A stretch of DNA of 64,000 nucleotides from Primulina eburnea (Eukaryota > Streptophyta > Magnoliopsida > Lamiales > Gesneriaceae), in contig NW_027331408.1 of assembly GCF_022965805.1 (NCBI RefSeq), positions 1-64,000 on the forward strand, given 5' to 3'. The notes under the pieces are model-generated. The model searched no databases, was not told where the DNA came from, and saw only the letters and a program-made list of their open reading frames with translations. Shown here piece by piece: positions 13,090 through 26,600 of the stretch. The translations under genes were made by a program, and so were the position numbers. Every line of letters begins with the position of its first letter. The stretch's first letter is position 1.

Positions 13090-14104
13090 TAAATGTAGTG
13101 ACCCGTTCCAGAATCACCTACTAATCAGAACTTAAGCATGCAAAATTAACATTTAAAACTGAATCAGGTAAACAGCGGAAAAACAGTAATACAACCCAAT
13201 CGAATCTGTAAGTACAAAATACTTAAACAACCAGATCGAACTAAATACCAAGAACAAATACCAACAACTACAGGTCAACCTCTGCCAGCTCCCTGTCCAC
13301 TCCCTCCTGGACCGTCCAACCTGAGACCTGCCCCATCGAATAGGGTGTCCAAAACAGAGATAAACCGAGGACGTGAGCATAAAACGCTCAGCACCGAAAG
13401 CATGAGTATACAAGACTATGACATGCATGTATGCAAAATGTACTGGATACCAGGATCTGGGTATATCGAAATACTGCTCAGGTAAATGACGTCAAGGTAT
13501 GTAGCACTCTGCGCCGTCGCACCAGGAGGTGGCTCCCATACCAAAATAAACCTGTGGATATACCGGTGACCTGACCACCGTCGGCCAACGGGGTCCAACC
13601 ATCCACAACAAACGAGGGCTGAGCACCCTCTCAACAGGCTATCTCAAAGATAATCAGGCTCAACATGATTATGCAAATGCCGCATAATAAACCATGCATC
13701 ATATGACAGATAATAATGCAACATATAAACATGCAACACATAGTAAAGCATACTCAATCCTGCTATCTCGGATAGTACTTTCGTACCTCAAACCAGTAGA
13801 TCCTAGCAATCAGCCCTAGAATCAAGCCTACAATCCAAGTGATACCATATCACTAAACCACATCTAAAAGCCTTAACTAGACTAATAGATACTCCCAAAT
13901 CTCAAAGGGAACCCAGAACTATACCTGCGTCCGTAGTCAGCCCACTGATGCCGCTAGCCCCCAACTAGAGCACAGCTCCGCTACAAAACCAGTAGCTCCC
14001 CGCTAGTGCCCGAACCTCGGGAAAAGACTAGAAACCCATCAAAAACGACTAAAACGCTCTGGAACTCTCGGAATTGGCGAGTGAAAAGTGAAGCCTCGCG
14101 CTTC

Positions 14105-14112
14105 TATTTATA
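14105..14112 (-). promoter_or_regulatory. TATA box of element 1 (5' LTR)
   Basis: The minus strand reads CTATAAATAG in a GC-richer context, just downstream of the inverted-repeat cluster. The 3' LTR has the same site at 8113-8120. Position and sequence fit a core promoter; the start site is not determined. Confidence 0.75.
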
Positions 14113-14120
14113 GACAACGA

Positions 14121-14385
14121 TCGGACGATCCGATCCACTTCGGACGCTCCGATCCGATACACTTCGGAAGATCCGATCCACTTCGGACGATCCGAACATT
14201 GCATGTCTTCCACGTGTCCAGCCACCTGTCTTCGGACGATCCGAACCCTGATCGGACGATCCGAACTCTGACATGACATGACTCGTCTGACTCCGAACAG
14301 AACGGACGATCCGAACCCACTTCGGACGATCCGAACCAACTTCGGACGATCCGAACCCGGTTCGGTCCTTCCGATCCCACCGAAA
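14121..14385 (-). promoter_or_regulatory. Cluster of TCGGA-N3-TCCGA inverted repeats in U3
   Basis: About eight copies of TCGGACGATCCGA or close variants, often within CTTCGGACGATCCGAAC, lie upstream of the TATA box. Each has 5-bp complementary arms around a 3-base centre. The arrangement looks like an array of sites for a dimeric DNA-binding protein; that role is inference. Short open frames here only translate the repeat. Confidence 0.8.
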
Positions 14386-16502
14386 TACAATTAATCCAAT
14401 AATTAACTCAAATTAGGCATCGGGATACTACATGTCATCCTCAAACGGATGGACAAACTGAAGTTGTCAATAGAACTTTGGGAACAATTTTGCGTGCTAT
14501 TCTTAAAAAGAACTTGGATTGACATTTCTATGGACTTTATTTTGGGGTTGCCTAGGACTAAGAAGGGGAGGGATTCTATTTATGGATTACTTTATGGGCT
14601 AAACTTTGCTCAATATTGTTGTAATCTACGACTTGTCATCCTCAAACGGATGGACAAACTGAAGTTGTAAATAGAACTTTGAGAACACTTTTGCGTGCTA
14701 TTCTTAAAAGAACTTGGATTGACATTTCTATGGACTTTATTTTGGGGTTGCCTAGGACTAAGAAGGGGAGGGATTCTATTTTTGGATTACTTTATGGGCT
14801 AAACTTTGCTCAATATTGTTGTAATCTACTACTTGTCATCCTCAAACAGATGGACAAACTGAAGTTGTCAATAGAACTTTGGGAACACTTTTGCGTGATA
14901 TTCTTAAAAAGAACTTGGACTGACATTTCTATGGACTTTATTTTGGGGTTGCCGAGGACTAAGAAGGGGAGGGATTCTATTTATGGATTACTTTATGGGC
15001 TAAACTTTGCTCAATATTGTTGTAATCTACGACTTGTCATCCTCAAACGGATGGACAAACTGAAGTTGTAAATAGAACTTTGAGAACACTTTTGCGTGCT
15101 ATTCTTAAAAAGAACTTGGATTGACATTTCTATGGACTTTATTTTGGGGTTGCCTAGGACTAAGAAGGGGAGGGATTCTATTTTTGGATTACTTTATGGG
15201 CTAAACTTTGCTCAATATTGTTGTAATCTACTACTTGTCATCCTCAAACGGATGTACAAACTGAAGTTGTAAATAGAACTTTGAGAACACTTTTGCGTGC
15301 TATTCTTAAAAAGAACTTGGATTGACATTTCTATGGACTTTATTTTGGGGTTGCCTAGGACTAAGAAGGGGAGGGATTCTATTTTTGAATTACATTACGG
15401 GCTAAACTTTTCTCAATATTGTTGTAATCTACTACTTGTCATCCTCAAACGGATGGACAAACTGAAGTTGTCAATAGAACTTTGGGAACACTTTTGCGTG
15501 ATATTCTTAAAAAGAACTTGGACTGACATTTCTATGGACTTTATTTTGGGGTTGCCTAGGACTAAGAAGGGGAGGGATTCTATTTATGGATTACTTTATG
15601 GGCTAAACTTTGCTCAATATTGTTGTAATCTACGACTTGTCATCCTCAAACGGATGGACAAACTGAAGTTGTAAATAGAACTTTGAGAACACTTTTGCGT
15701 GCTATTCTTAAAAAGAACTTGGACTGACATTTCTATGGACTTTATTTTGGGGTTGCCTAGGACTAAGAAGGGGAGGGATTTTATTTTTGGATTACTTTAT
15801 GGGCTAAACTTTGCTCAATATTGTTGTAATCTACTACTTGTCATCCTCAAACGGATGGACAAACTGAAGTTGTAAATAGAACTTTGAGAACACTTTTGCG
15901 TGCTATTCATAAAAAGAACTTGGACTGACATTTCTATAGACTTTATTTTGGGGTTGCCTAGGACTAAGAAGGTGAGGGATTCTATTTTTGGATTACTTTA
16001 TGGGCTAAACTTTGCTCAATATTGTTGTAATCTACTACTTGTCATCCTCAAACGGATGGACAAACTGAAGTTGTAAATAGAACTTTGAGAACACTTTTGC
16101 GTGCTGTTCTTAAAAAGAACTTGGACTGACATTTCTATGGGCTTTATTTTGGGGTTGCCTAGGACTAAGAAGGGGAGGGATTTTATTTTTGGATTACTTT
16201 ATGGGCTAAACTTTGCTCAATATTGTTGTAATCTACTACTTGTCATCCTCAAACGGATGGACAAACTGAAGTTGTCAATAGAACTTTGGGAACACTTTTG
16301 CGTGCTATTCTTAAAAAGAACTTGGATTGACATTTCTATGGACTTTATTTTGGGGTTGCCTAGGACTAAGAAGGGGAGGGATTTTATTTTTGGATTACTT
16401 TATGGGCTAAACTTTGCTCAATATTGTTGTAATCTACTACTTGTCATCCTCAAACGGATGTACAAACTGAAGTTGTAAATAGAACTTTGAGAACACTTTT
16501 GC

Positions 16503-19500
16503 GTGCTATTCTTAAAAAGAACTTGGATTGACATTTCTATGGACTTTATTTTGGGGTTGCCTAGGACTAAGAAGGGGAGGGATTCTATTTTTGAATTACT
16601 TTACGGGCTAAACTTTGCTCAATATTGTTGTAATCTACTAATTGTCATCCTCAAACGGATGGACAAACTGAAGTTGTCAATAGAACTTTGGGAACACTTT
16701 TGCGTGATATTCTTAAAAAGAACTTGGACTGACATTTCTATGGACTTTATTTTGGGGTTGCCTAGGACTAAGAAGGGGAGGGATTTTATTTTTGGATTAC
16801 TTTATGGGCTAAACTTTGCTCAATATTGTTGTAATCTACTACTTGTCATCCTCAAACGGATGGACAAACTGAAGTTGTAAATAGAACTTTGAGAACACTT
16901 TTGCGTGCTATTCTTAAAAAGAACTTGGACTGACATTTCTATAGACTTTATTTTGGGGTTGCCTAGGACTAAGAAGGTGAGGGATTCTATTTTTGGATTA
17001 CTTTATGGGCTAAACTTTGCTCAATATTGTTGTAATCTACTACTTGTCATCCTCAAACGGATGGAAAAACTGAAGTTGTAAATAGAACTTTGAGAACACT
17101 TTTGCGTGCTATTCTTAAAAAGAACTTGGATTGACATTTCTGTGGACTTTATTTTGGGGTTGCCTAGGACTAAGAAGGGGAGGGATTCTATTTTTTGATT
17201 ACTTTATGGGCTAAACTTTGCTCAATATTGTTGTAATCTACTACTTGTCATCCTCAAACGGATGGACAAATTGAAAATGTCGATAGAACTTTGGGAACAC
17301 TTTTGCGTGCTATTCTTAAAAAGAACTTGGACTGACATTTCTATGGATTTTATTTTGGGGTTGCCTAGGACTAAGAATGGGAGGGATTCTATTTATGGAT
17401 TACTTTATGGGCTAAACTTTGCTCAATATTGTTGTAATCAACGGCTTGTCATCCTCAAACGGATGGACAAAATGAAGTTGTAAATAGAAATTTGGGAACA
17501 CTTTTGCGTGCTATCTTAAAAGAACTTGGATGACATTTTTATGGACTTTATTTGGGGTGTCTAGGACTAAGAAGGGGAGGGATTCTATTATGGATACTTT
17601 ATGGGTTTAAACTTTATTCTCAATATTGTGTAATCTCCTACTTGTCATCCTCAACGGATGGACAAACTGAATTTGTAAATAGAACTTTGAGAACACTTTG
17701 CGTGCTATTTTAAAAAGAACTTGGACAGGACATTTCTATGGACTTTATTTTGGGAATGCCTAGGACTAAGAAGGGGAGGGATTTTATTTTTGGATTACTT
17801 TATGGGCTAAACTTTGCTCAATATTGTTGTAATCTACTACTTGTCATCCTCAAACGGATGGACAAACTGAAGTTTGTAAATAGAACTTTGAGAACACTTT
17901 TGCGCTGATGTTTTTAAAAGAACTTGGATTGATATTTCTATGGACTTTATTTTGGGGTTGCTAGGACTAAGAAGGGGAGGGATTCTATTTTTGGTTTCTA
18001 TGCATTTATTTTGGGGTTGCCTAGGACTAAGAAGGGGAGGGATTCTATTTATGGATTACTTTATGGGCTAAACTTTCTCAATATTGTTGTAATCTACTAC
18101 TTGTCATCCTCAAACGGATGGACAAACTGAAGTTGTAAATAGAATTTTGAGAACACTTTTTCGTGCTATTCTTAAAAAGAACTTGGACTGACATTTCTAT
18201 GGACTTTATTTTGGGGTTAGCCTAGGACTAAGAAGGGGAGGGATTCTATTTTTGGATTACTTTATGGGCTAAACTTTGCTCAATATTGTTGTAATCTACT
18301 ACTTGTCATCCTCAAACGGATGGACAAACTGAAGTTGTCAATAGAACTTTGGGAACAAATTTGCGTGCTATTCTTAAAAAGAACTTGGATTGACATTTCT
18401 ATGGACTTTATTTTGGGGTTGCCTAGGACTAAGAAAGGGAGGGATTCTATTTTTGGATTACTTTATGGGCTAAACTTTGCTCAATATTGTTGTAATCTAC
18501 TACTTGTCATCCTCAAACGGATGTACAAACTGAAGTTGTAAATAGAACTTTGAGAACACTTTTGCGTGCTATTCTTAAAAAGAACTTGGATTGACATTTC
18601 TATGGACTTTATTTTGGGGTTGCCTAGGATTAAGAAGGGGAGGGATTCTATTTTTGGATTACTTTATGGGCTAAACTTTGCTCAATATTGTTGTAATCTA
18701 CTACTTGTCATCCTCAAACGGATGGACAAACTGAAGTTGTCAATAGAACTTTGGGAACACTTTTGCGTGATATTCTTAAAAAGAACTTGGACTGAAATTT
18801 CTATGGACTTTATTTTGGGGTTGCCTAGGACTAAGAAGGGGAGGGATTCTATTTATGGATTACTTTATGGGCTAAACTTTGCTCAATATTGTTGTAATCT
18901 ACGACTTGTCATCCTCAAACGGATGGACAAACTGAAGTTGTAAATAGAACTTTGAGAACACTTTTGCGTGCTATTCTTAAAAAGAACTTGGACTGACATT
19001 TCTATGGACTTTATTTTGGGGTTGCCTAGGACTAAGAAGGGGAGGGATTTTATTTTTGGATTACTTTATGGGCTAAACTTTGCTCAATATTGTTGTAATC
19101 TACTACTTGTCATCCTCAAACGGATGTACAAACTGAAGTTGTAAATAGAAATTTGAGAACACTTTTGCGTGCTATTCTTAAAAAGAACTTGGATTGACAT
19201 TTCTATGGACTTTATTTTGGGGTTGCCTAGGACTAAGAAGGGGAGGGATTCTATTTTTGAATTACATTATGGGCTAAACTTTGCTCAATATTGTTGTAAT
19301 CTACTAATTGTCATCCTCAAACGGATGGACAAACTGAAGTTGTCAATAGAACTTTGGGAACACTTTTGCGTGATATTCTTAAAAAGAACTTGGACTGACA
19401 TTTCTATGGACTTTATTTTGGGGTTGCCTAGGACTAAGAAGGGGAGGGATTCTATTTATGGATTAATTTATGGGCTAAACTTTGCTCAATATTGTTGTAA

Positions 19501-22500
19501 TCTACGACTTGTCATCCTCAAACGGATGGACAAACTGAAGTTGTAAATAGAACTTTGAGAACACTTTTGCGTGCTATTCTTAAAAAGAACTTGGACTGAC
19601 ATTTCTATGGACTTTATTTTGGGGTTGCCTAGGACTAAGAAGGGGAGGGATTTTATTTTTGGATTACTTTATGGGCTAAACTTTGCTCAATATTGTTGTA
19701 ATCTACTACTTGTCATCCTCAAACGGATGGACAAACTGAAGTTGTAAATAGAACTTTGAGAACACTTTTGCGTGCTATTCTTAAAAAGAACTTGGACTGA
19801 CATTTCTATAGACTTTATTTTGGGGTTGCCTAGGACTAAGAAGGTGAGGGATTCTATTTTTGGATTACTTTATGGGCTAAACTTTGCTCAATATTGTTGT
19901 AATCTACTACTTGTCATCCTCAAACGGATGGAAAAACTGAAGTTGTCGATAGAACTTTGGGAACACTTTTGCGTGCTATTCTTAAAAAGAACTTGGACTG
20001 ACATTTCTATGGATTTTATTTTGGGGTTGCCTAGGACTAAGAATGGGAGGGATTCTATTTATGGATTACTTTATGGGCTAAACTTTGCTCAATATTGTTG
20101 TAATCAACGGCTTGTCATCCTCAAACGGATGGACAAAATGAAGTTGTAAATAGAAATTTGGGAACACTTTTGCGTGCTATTCTTAAAAGAACTTGGATTG
20201 ACATTTTTATGGACTTTATTTTGGGGTTGTCTAGGACTAAGAAGGGGAGGGATTCTATTTATGGATTACTTTATGGGTTAAACTTTATTCTCAATATTGT
20301 TGTAATCTACTACTTGTCATCCTCAAACGGATGGACAAACTGAATTTGTAAATAGAACTTTGAGAACACTTTTGCGTGCTATTTTTAAAAAGAACTTGGA
20401 CAGACATTTCTATGGACTTTATTTTGGGGTTGCCTAGGACTAAGAAGGGGAGGGATTTTATTTTTGGATTACTTTATGGGCTAAACTTTGCTCAATATTG
20501 TTGTAATCTACTACTTGTCATCCTCAAACGGATGGACAAACTGAAGTTGTAAATAGAACTTTGGAACACTTTTGCGTGCTATTCTTAAAAGAACTTGGAT
20601 TGACATTTCTATGCACTTTATTTTGGGGTTGCCTAGGACTAAGAAGGGGAGGGATTCTATTTTTGGATTACTTTATGGGCTAAACTTTGCTCAATATTGT
20701 TGTAATCTACTACTTGTCATCCTCAAACAGATGGACAAACTGAAGTTGTCAATAGAACTTTGGGAACACTTTGCGTGCTATTCTTAAAAGAACTTGGACT
20801 GACATTTCTATGGACTTTATTTTGGGGTTGCCTAGGACTAAGAAGGGGAGGGATTCTATTTTGGATTACTTTATGGGCTAAACTTTGCTCAATATTGTTG
20901 TAATCTACTACTTGTCATCCTCAAACGGATGGACAAACTGAAGTTGTCAATAGAACTTTGGGAACACTTTTGCGTGCTATTCTTAAAAAGAACTTGGATT
21001 GACATTTCTATGGACTTTATTTTGGGGTTGCCTAGGACTAAGAAAGGGAGGGATTCTATTTTTGGATTACTTTATGGGCTAAACTTTGCTCAATATTGTT
21101 GTAATCTACTACTTGTCATCCTCAAACGGATGTACAAACTGAAGTTGTAAATAGAACTTTGAGAACACTTTTGCGTGCTATTCTTAAAAAGAACTTGGAT
21201 TGACATTTCTATGGACTTTATTTTGGGGTTGCCTAGGACTAAGAAGGGGAGGGATTCTATTTTTGGATTACTTTATGGGCTAAACTTTGCTCAATATTGT
21301 TGTAATCTACTACTTGTCATCCTCAAACGGATGGACAAACTGAAGTTGTCAATAGAACTTTGGGAACACTTTTGCGTGATATTCTTAAAAAGAACTTGGA
21401 CTGACATTTCTATGGACTTTATTTTGGGGTTGCCTAGGACTAAGAAAGGGAGGGATTCTATTTTTGGATTACTTAATGGGCTAAACTTTGCTCAATATTG
21501 TTGTAATCTACTACTTGTCATCCTCAAACGGATGTACAAACTGAAGTTGTAAATAAAACTTTGAGAACACTTTTGCGTGCTATTCTTAAAAAGAACTTGG
21601 ATTGACATTTCTATGGACTTTATTTTGGGGTTTCCTAGGACTAAGAAGGGGAGGGATTCTATTTTTTGATTACTTTATGGGCTAAACTTTGCTCAATATT
21701 GTTGTAATCTACTATTTGTCATCCTCAAACGGATGGACAAACTGAAGTTGTCAATAGAACTTTGGGAACACTTTTGCGTGATATTCTTAAAAAGAACTTG
21801 GACTGACATTTCTATGGACTTTATTTTGGGGTTGCCTAGGACTAAGAAGGGGAGGGATTCTATTTATGGATTACTTTATGGGCTAAACTTTGCTCAATAT
21901 TGTTGTAATCTACGACTTGTCATCCTCAAACGGATGGACAAACTGAAGTTGTAAATAGAACTTTGAGAACACTTTTGCGTGCTATTCTTAAAAAGAACTT
22001 GGACTGACATTTCTATGGACTTTATTTTGGGGTTGCCTAGGACTAAGAAGGGGAGGGATTTTATTTTTGGATTACTTTATGGGCTAAACTTTGCTCAATA
22101 TTGTTGTAATCTACTACTTGTCATCCTCAAACGGATGTACAAACTGAAGTTGTAAATAGAACTTTGAGAACACTTTTGCGTGCTATTCTTAAAAAGAACT
22201 TGGATTGACATTTCTATGGACTTTATTTTGGGGTTGCCTAGGACTAAGAAGGGGAGGGATTCTATTTTTGAATTACATTACGGGCTAAACTTTGCTCAAT
22301 ATTGTTGTAATCTACTAATTGTCATCATCTGGACAAACTGAAGTTGTCAATAGAACTTTGGGAACACTTTTGCGTGATATTCTTAAAAAGAACTTGGACT
22401 GACATTTCTATGGACTTTATTTTGGGGTTGCCTAGGACTAAGAAGGGGAGGGATTCTATTTATGGATTACTTTATGGGCTAAACTTTGCTCAATATTGTT

Positions 22501-23600
22501 GCAATCTACGACTTGTCATCCTCAAACGGATGGACAAACTGAAGTTGTAAATAGAACTTTGAGAACACTTTTGCGTGCTATTCTTAAAAAGAACTTGGAC
22601 TGACATTTCTATGGACTTTATTTTGGGGTTGCCTAGGACTAAGAAGGGGAGGGATTTTATTTTTGGATTACTTTATGGGCTAAACTTTGCTCAATATTGT
22701 TGTAATCTACTACTTGTCATCTTCAAATGGATGGACAAACTGAAGTTGTAAATAGAACTTTGAGAACACTTTTGCGTGCTATTCTTAAAAAGAACTTGGA
22801 CTGACATTTCTATAGACTTTATTTTGGGGTTGCCTAGGACTAAGAAGGTGAGGGATTCTGTTTTTGGATTACTTTATGGGCTAAACTTTGCTCAATATTG
22901 TTGTAATCTACTACTTGTCATCCTCAAACGGATGGAAAAACTGAAGTTGTAAATAGAACTTTGAGAACACTTTTGCGTGCTATTCTTAAAAAGAACTTGG
23001 ATTGACATTTCTGTGGACTTTATTTTGGGGTTGCCTAGGACTAAGAAGGGGAGGGATTCTATTTTTTGATTACTTTATGGGCTAAACTTTGCTCAATATT
23101 GTTGTAATCTACTACTTGTCATCCTCAAACGGATGGACAAACTGAAGTTGTCGATAGAACTTTGGGAACACTTTTGCGTGCTATTCTTAAAAAGAACTTG
23201 GACTGACATTTCTATGGATTTTATTTTGGGGTTGCCTAGGACTAAGAATGGGAGGGATTCTATTTATGGATTACTTTATGGGCTAAACTTTGCTCAATAT
23301 TGTTGTAATCAACGGCTTGTCATCCTCAAACGGATGGACAAAATGAAGTTGTAAATAGAAATTTGGGAACACTTTTGCGTGCTATTCTTAAAAGAACTTG
23401 GATTGACATTTTTATGGACTTTATTTTGGGGTTGTCTAGGACTAAGAAGGGGAGGGATTCTATTTATGGATTACTTTATGGGTTAAACTTTATTCTCAAT
23501 ATTGTTGTAATCTACTACTTGTCATCCTCAAACGGATGGACAAACTGAATTTGTAAATAGAACTTTGAGAACACTTTTGCGTGCTATTTTTAAAAAGAAC
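16503..23600 (+). repeat. Higher-order repeat of array B (about 2.7-3.2 kb)
   Basis: The same ordered series of unit variants occurs from about 16503, 19169 and 22200. The CTAATTGTCATCC marker is spaced 2666 and then 3011 bp. Downstream markers of the second and third copies are offset by 3205 bp, because the third copy holds one extra unit (about 22951-23150) that the second lacks at a precise unit boundary. The first copy continues into the degraded stretch near 17500. Confidence 0.8.
21196..21396 (+). repeat. Representative satellite monomer (two integrase pieces)
   Basis: One clean 201-bp unit. Bases 21196-21264 read in frame as [23 protein letters not shown], the start of a Ty3/gypsy integrase core. 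From 21261 another frame reads [14 protein letters not shown], a stop, then [17 protein letters not shown] and [10 protein letters not shown], the end of the same core. The pieces overlap at TTTT. Aligned to the intact integrase of element 1 in this window (W1123 to about W1145, then from F1199), about 53 residues are missing, including both catalytic Asp; the region of the catalytic Glu (TDGQTE) remains. Confidence 0.93.
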
Positions 23601-26600
23601 TTGGACAGACATTTCTATAGGACTTTATTTTGGGTTGCCTAGGACTAAGAAGGGGAGGGATTTTATTTTTGGATTACTTTATGGGCTAAACTTTGCTCAA
23701 TATTGTTGTAATCTACTACTTGTCATCCTCAAACGGATGGACAAACTGAAGTTGTAAATAGAACTTTGAGAACACTTTTGCGTGATGTTCTTAAAAAGAA
23801 CTTGGATTGACATTTCTATGGACTTTATTTTGGGGTTGCCTAGGACTAAGAAGGGGAGGGATTCTATTTTTGTTTTCTATGCACTTTATTTTGGGGTTGC
23901 CTAGGACTAAGAAGGGGAGGGATTCTATTTATGGATTACTTTATGGGCTAAACTTTTCTCAATATTGTTGTAATCTACTACTTGTCATCCTCAAACGGAT
24001 GGACAAACTGAAGTTGTAAATAGAATTTTGAGAACACTTTTTCGTGCTATTCTTAAAAAGAACTTGGACTGACATTTCTATGGACTTTATTTTGGGGTTG
24101 CCTAGGACTAAGAAGGGGAGGGATTCTATTTTTGGATTACTTTATGGGCTAAACTTTGCTCAATATTGTTGTAATCTACTACTTGTCATCCTCAAACGGA
24201 TGGACAAACTGAAGTTGTCAATAGAACTTTGGGAACACTTTTGCGTGCTATTCTTAAAAAGAACTTGGATTGACATTTCTATGGACTTTATTTTGGGGTT
24301 GCCTAGGACTAAGAAGGGGAGGGATTTTATTTTTGGATTACTTTATGAGCTAAACTTTGATCCATTTTGTTGTAATCTACTACTTGTCATCCTCAAACGG
24401 ATGGAAAAACTGAAGTTGTCAATAGAACTTTGGGAACACTTTTGCGTGCTATTCTTAAAAAGAACTTGGATTGACATTTCTATGGACTTTATTTTGGGGT
24501 TGCCTAGGACTAAGAAAGGGAGGGATTCTATTTTTGGATTACTTTATGGGCTAAACTTTGCTCAATATTGTTGTAATCTACTACTTGTCATCCTCAAACG
24601 GATGTACAAACTGAAGTTGTAAATAGAACTTTGAGAACACTTTTGCGTGCTATTCTTAAAAAGAACTTGGATTGACATTTCTATCGACTTTATTTTGGGG
24701 TTGCCTAGGACTAAGAAGGGGAGGGATTCTATTTTTGGATTACTTTATGGGCTGAACTTTGCTCAATATTGTTGTAATCTACTACTTGTCATCCTCAAAC
24801 GGATGGACAAACTGAAGTTGTCAATAGAACTTTGGGAACACTTTTGCGTGATATTCTTAAAAAGAACTTGGACTGACATTTCTATGGACTTTATTTTGGG
24901 GTTGCCTAGGACTAAGAAGGGGAGGGATTCTATTTATGGATTACTTTATGGGCTAAACTTTGCTCAATATTGTTGTAATCAACGACTTGTCATCCTCAAA
25001 CGGATGGACAAAATGAAGTTGTAAATAGAAATTTGGGAACACTTTTGCGTGCTATTCTTAAAAGAACTTGGATTGACATTTTTATGGACTTTATTTTGGG
25101 GTTGTCTAGGACTAAGAAGGGGAGGGATTCTATTTATGGATTACTTTATGGGTTAAACTTTATTCTCAATATTGTTGTAATCTACTACTTGTCATCCTCA
25201 AACGGATGGACAAACTGAAGTTGTAAATAGAACTTTGAGAACACTTTTGCGTGCTATTCTTAAAAAGAACTTGGACTGACATTTCTATGGACTTTATTTT
25301 AGGGTTGCCTAGGACTAAGAAGGTGATGGATTCTATTTTTGGATTACTTTATGGGCTAAACTTTGCTCAATATTGTTGTAATCTACTACTTGTCATCCTC
25401 AAACGGATGGAAAAACTGAAGTTGTAAATAGAACTTTGAGAACACTTTTGCGTGCTATTCTTAAAAAGAACTTGGATTGACATTTCTGTGGACTTTATTT
25501 TGGGGTTGCCTAGGACTAAGAAGGGGAGGGATTCTATTTTTTGATTACTTTATGGGCTAAACTTTGCTCAATATTGTTGTAATCTACTACTTGTCATCCT
25601 CAAACGGATGGACAAACTGAAGTTGTCGATAGAACTTTGAGAACACTTTTGCGTGCTATTCTTAAAAAGAACTTGGACTGACATTTCAATGGACTTTATT
25701 TTGGGGTTGCCTAGGACTAAGAAGGGGAGGGATTCTATTTATGGATAACTTTATGGGCTAAACTTTGCTCAATATTGTTGTAATCAACGACTTGTCATCC
25801 TCAAACGGATGGACAAAATGAAGTTGTAAATAGAACTTTGGGAACACTTTTGCGTGCTATTCTTAAAAGAACTTGGATTGACATTTTTATGGACTTTATT
25901 TTGGGGTTGTCTAGGACTAAGAAGGGGAGGGATTCTATTTATGGATTACTTTATGGGTTAAACTTTATTCTCAATATTGTTGTAATCTACTACTTGTCAT
26001 CCTCAAACGGATGGACAAACTGAAGTTGTAAATAGAACTTTGAGAACACTTTTGCGTGCTATTTTTAAAAAGAACTTGGACTGACATTTTTATGGACTTT
26101 ATTTTGGGGTTGCCTAGGACTAAGATGGGGAGGGATTTTATTTTTGGATTACTTTATGGGCTAAACTTTGCTCAATATTGTTGTAATCTACTACTTGTCA
26201 TCCTCAAACGGATGGACAAACTGAAGTTGTAAATAGAACTTTGAGAACACTTTTGCGTGATGTTCTTAAAAAGAACTTGGATTGACATTTCTATGGACTT
26301 TATTTTGGGGTTGCCTAGGACTAAGAAGGGGAGGGATTCTATTTTTGGTTTCTATGCACTTTATTTTGGGGTTGCCTAGGACTAAGAAGGGGAGGGATTC
26401 TATTTATGGATTACTTTATGGGCTAAACTTTTCTCAATATTGTTGTAATCTACTACTTGTCATCCTCAAACGGATGGACAAACTGAAGTTGTAAATAGAA
26501 TTTTGAGAACTCTTTTGCGTGCTATTCTTAAAAAGGACTTGGAATGACATTTCTATGGACTTTATTTTGGGGTTGCCTAGGACTAAGAAGGGGAGGGATT

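Larger units (their letters stand above)
7102..14432 (-). mobile_element. Element 1: full-length Ty3/gypsy LTR retrotransposon
   Basis: A 7331-bp element inserted in the satellite, read on the minus strand. It has two 1339-bp LTRs (7102-8440, 13094-14432), a primer site matching initiator tRNA-Met next to the right LTR, a polypurine tract next to the left LTR, and one long gag-pol. Domain order protease, RT, RNase H, integrase places it in Ty3/gypsy; the C-terminus resembles a chromodomain, pointing to a chromovirus (perhaps the Tekay/Del group). No 5-bp target duplication is seen; instead the 22 bases before the element (7080-7101) are repeated right after it (14433-14454). Near-identical LTRs suggest a recent insertion. 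Confidence 0.96.
13094..14432 (-). repeat. Element 1 right LTR (5' LTR)
   Basis: The 5' LTR for the minus-strand element. It has the same length and ends as the left LTR and keeps the consensus TCGGACGATCCGA at more sites. Transcription of gag-pol should start here. Confidence 0.96.
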
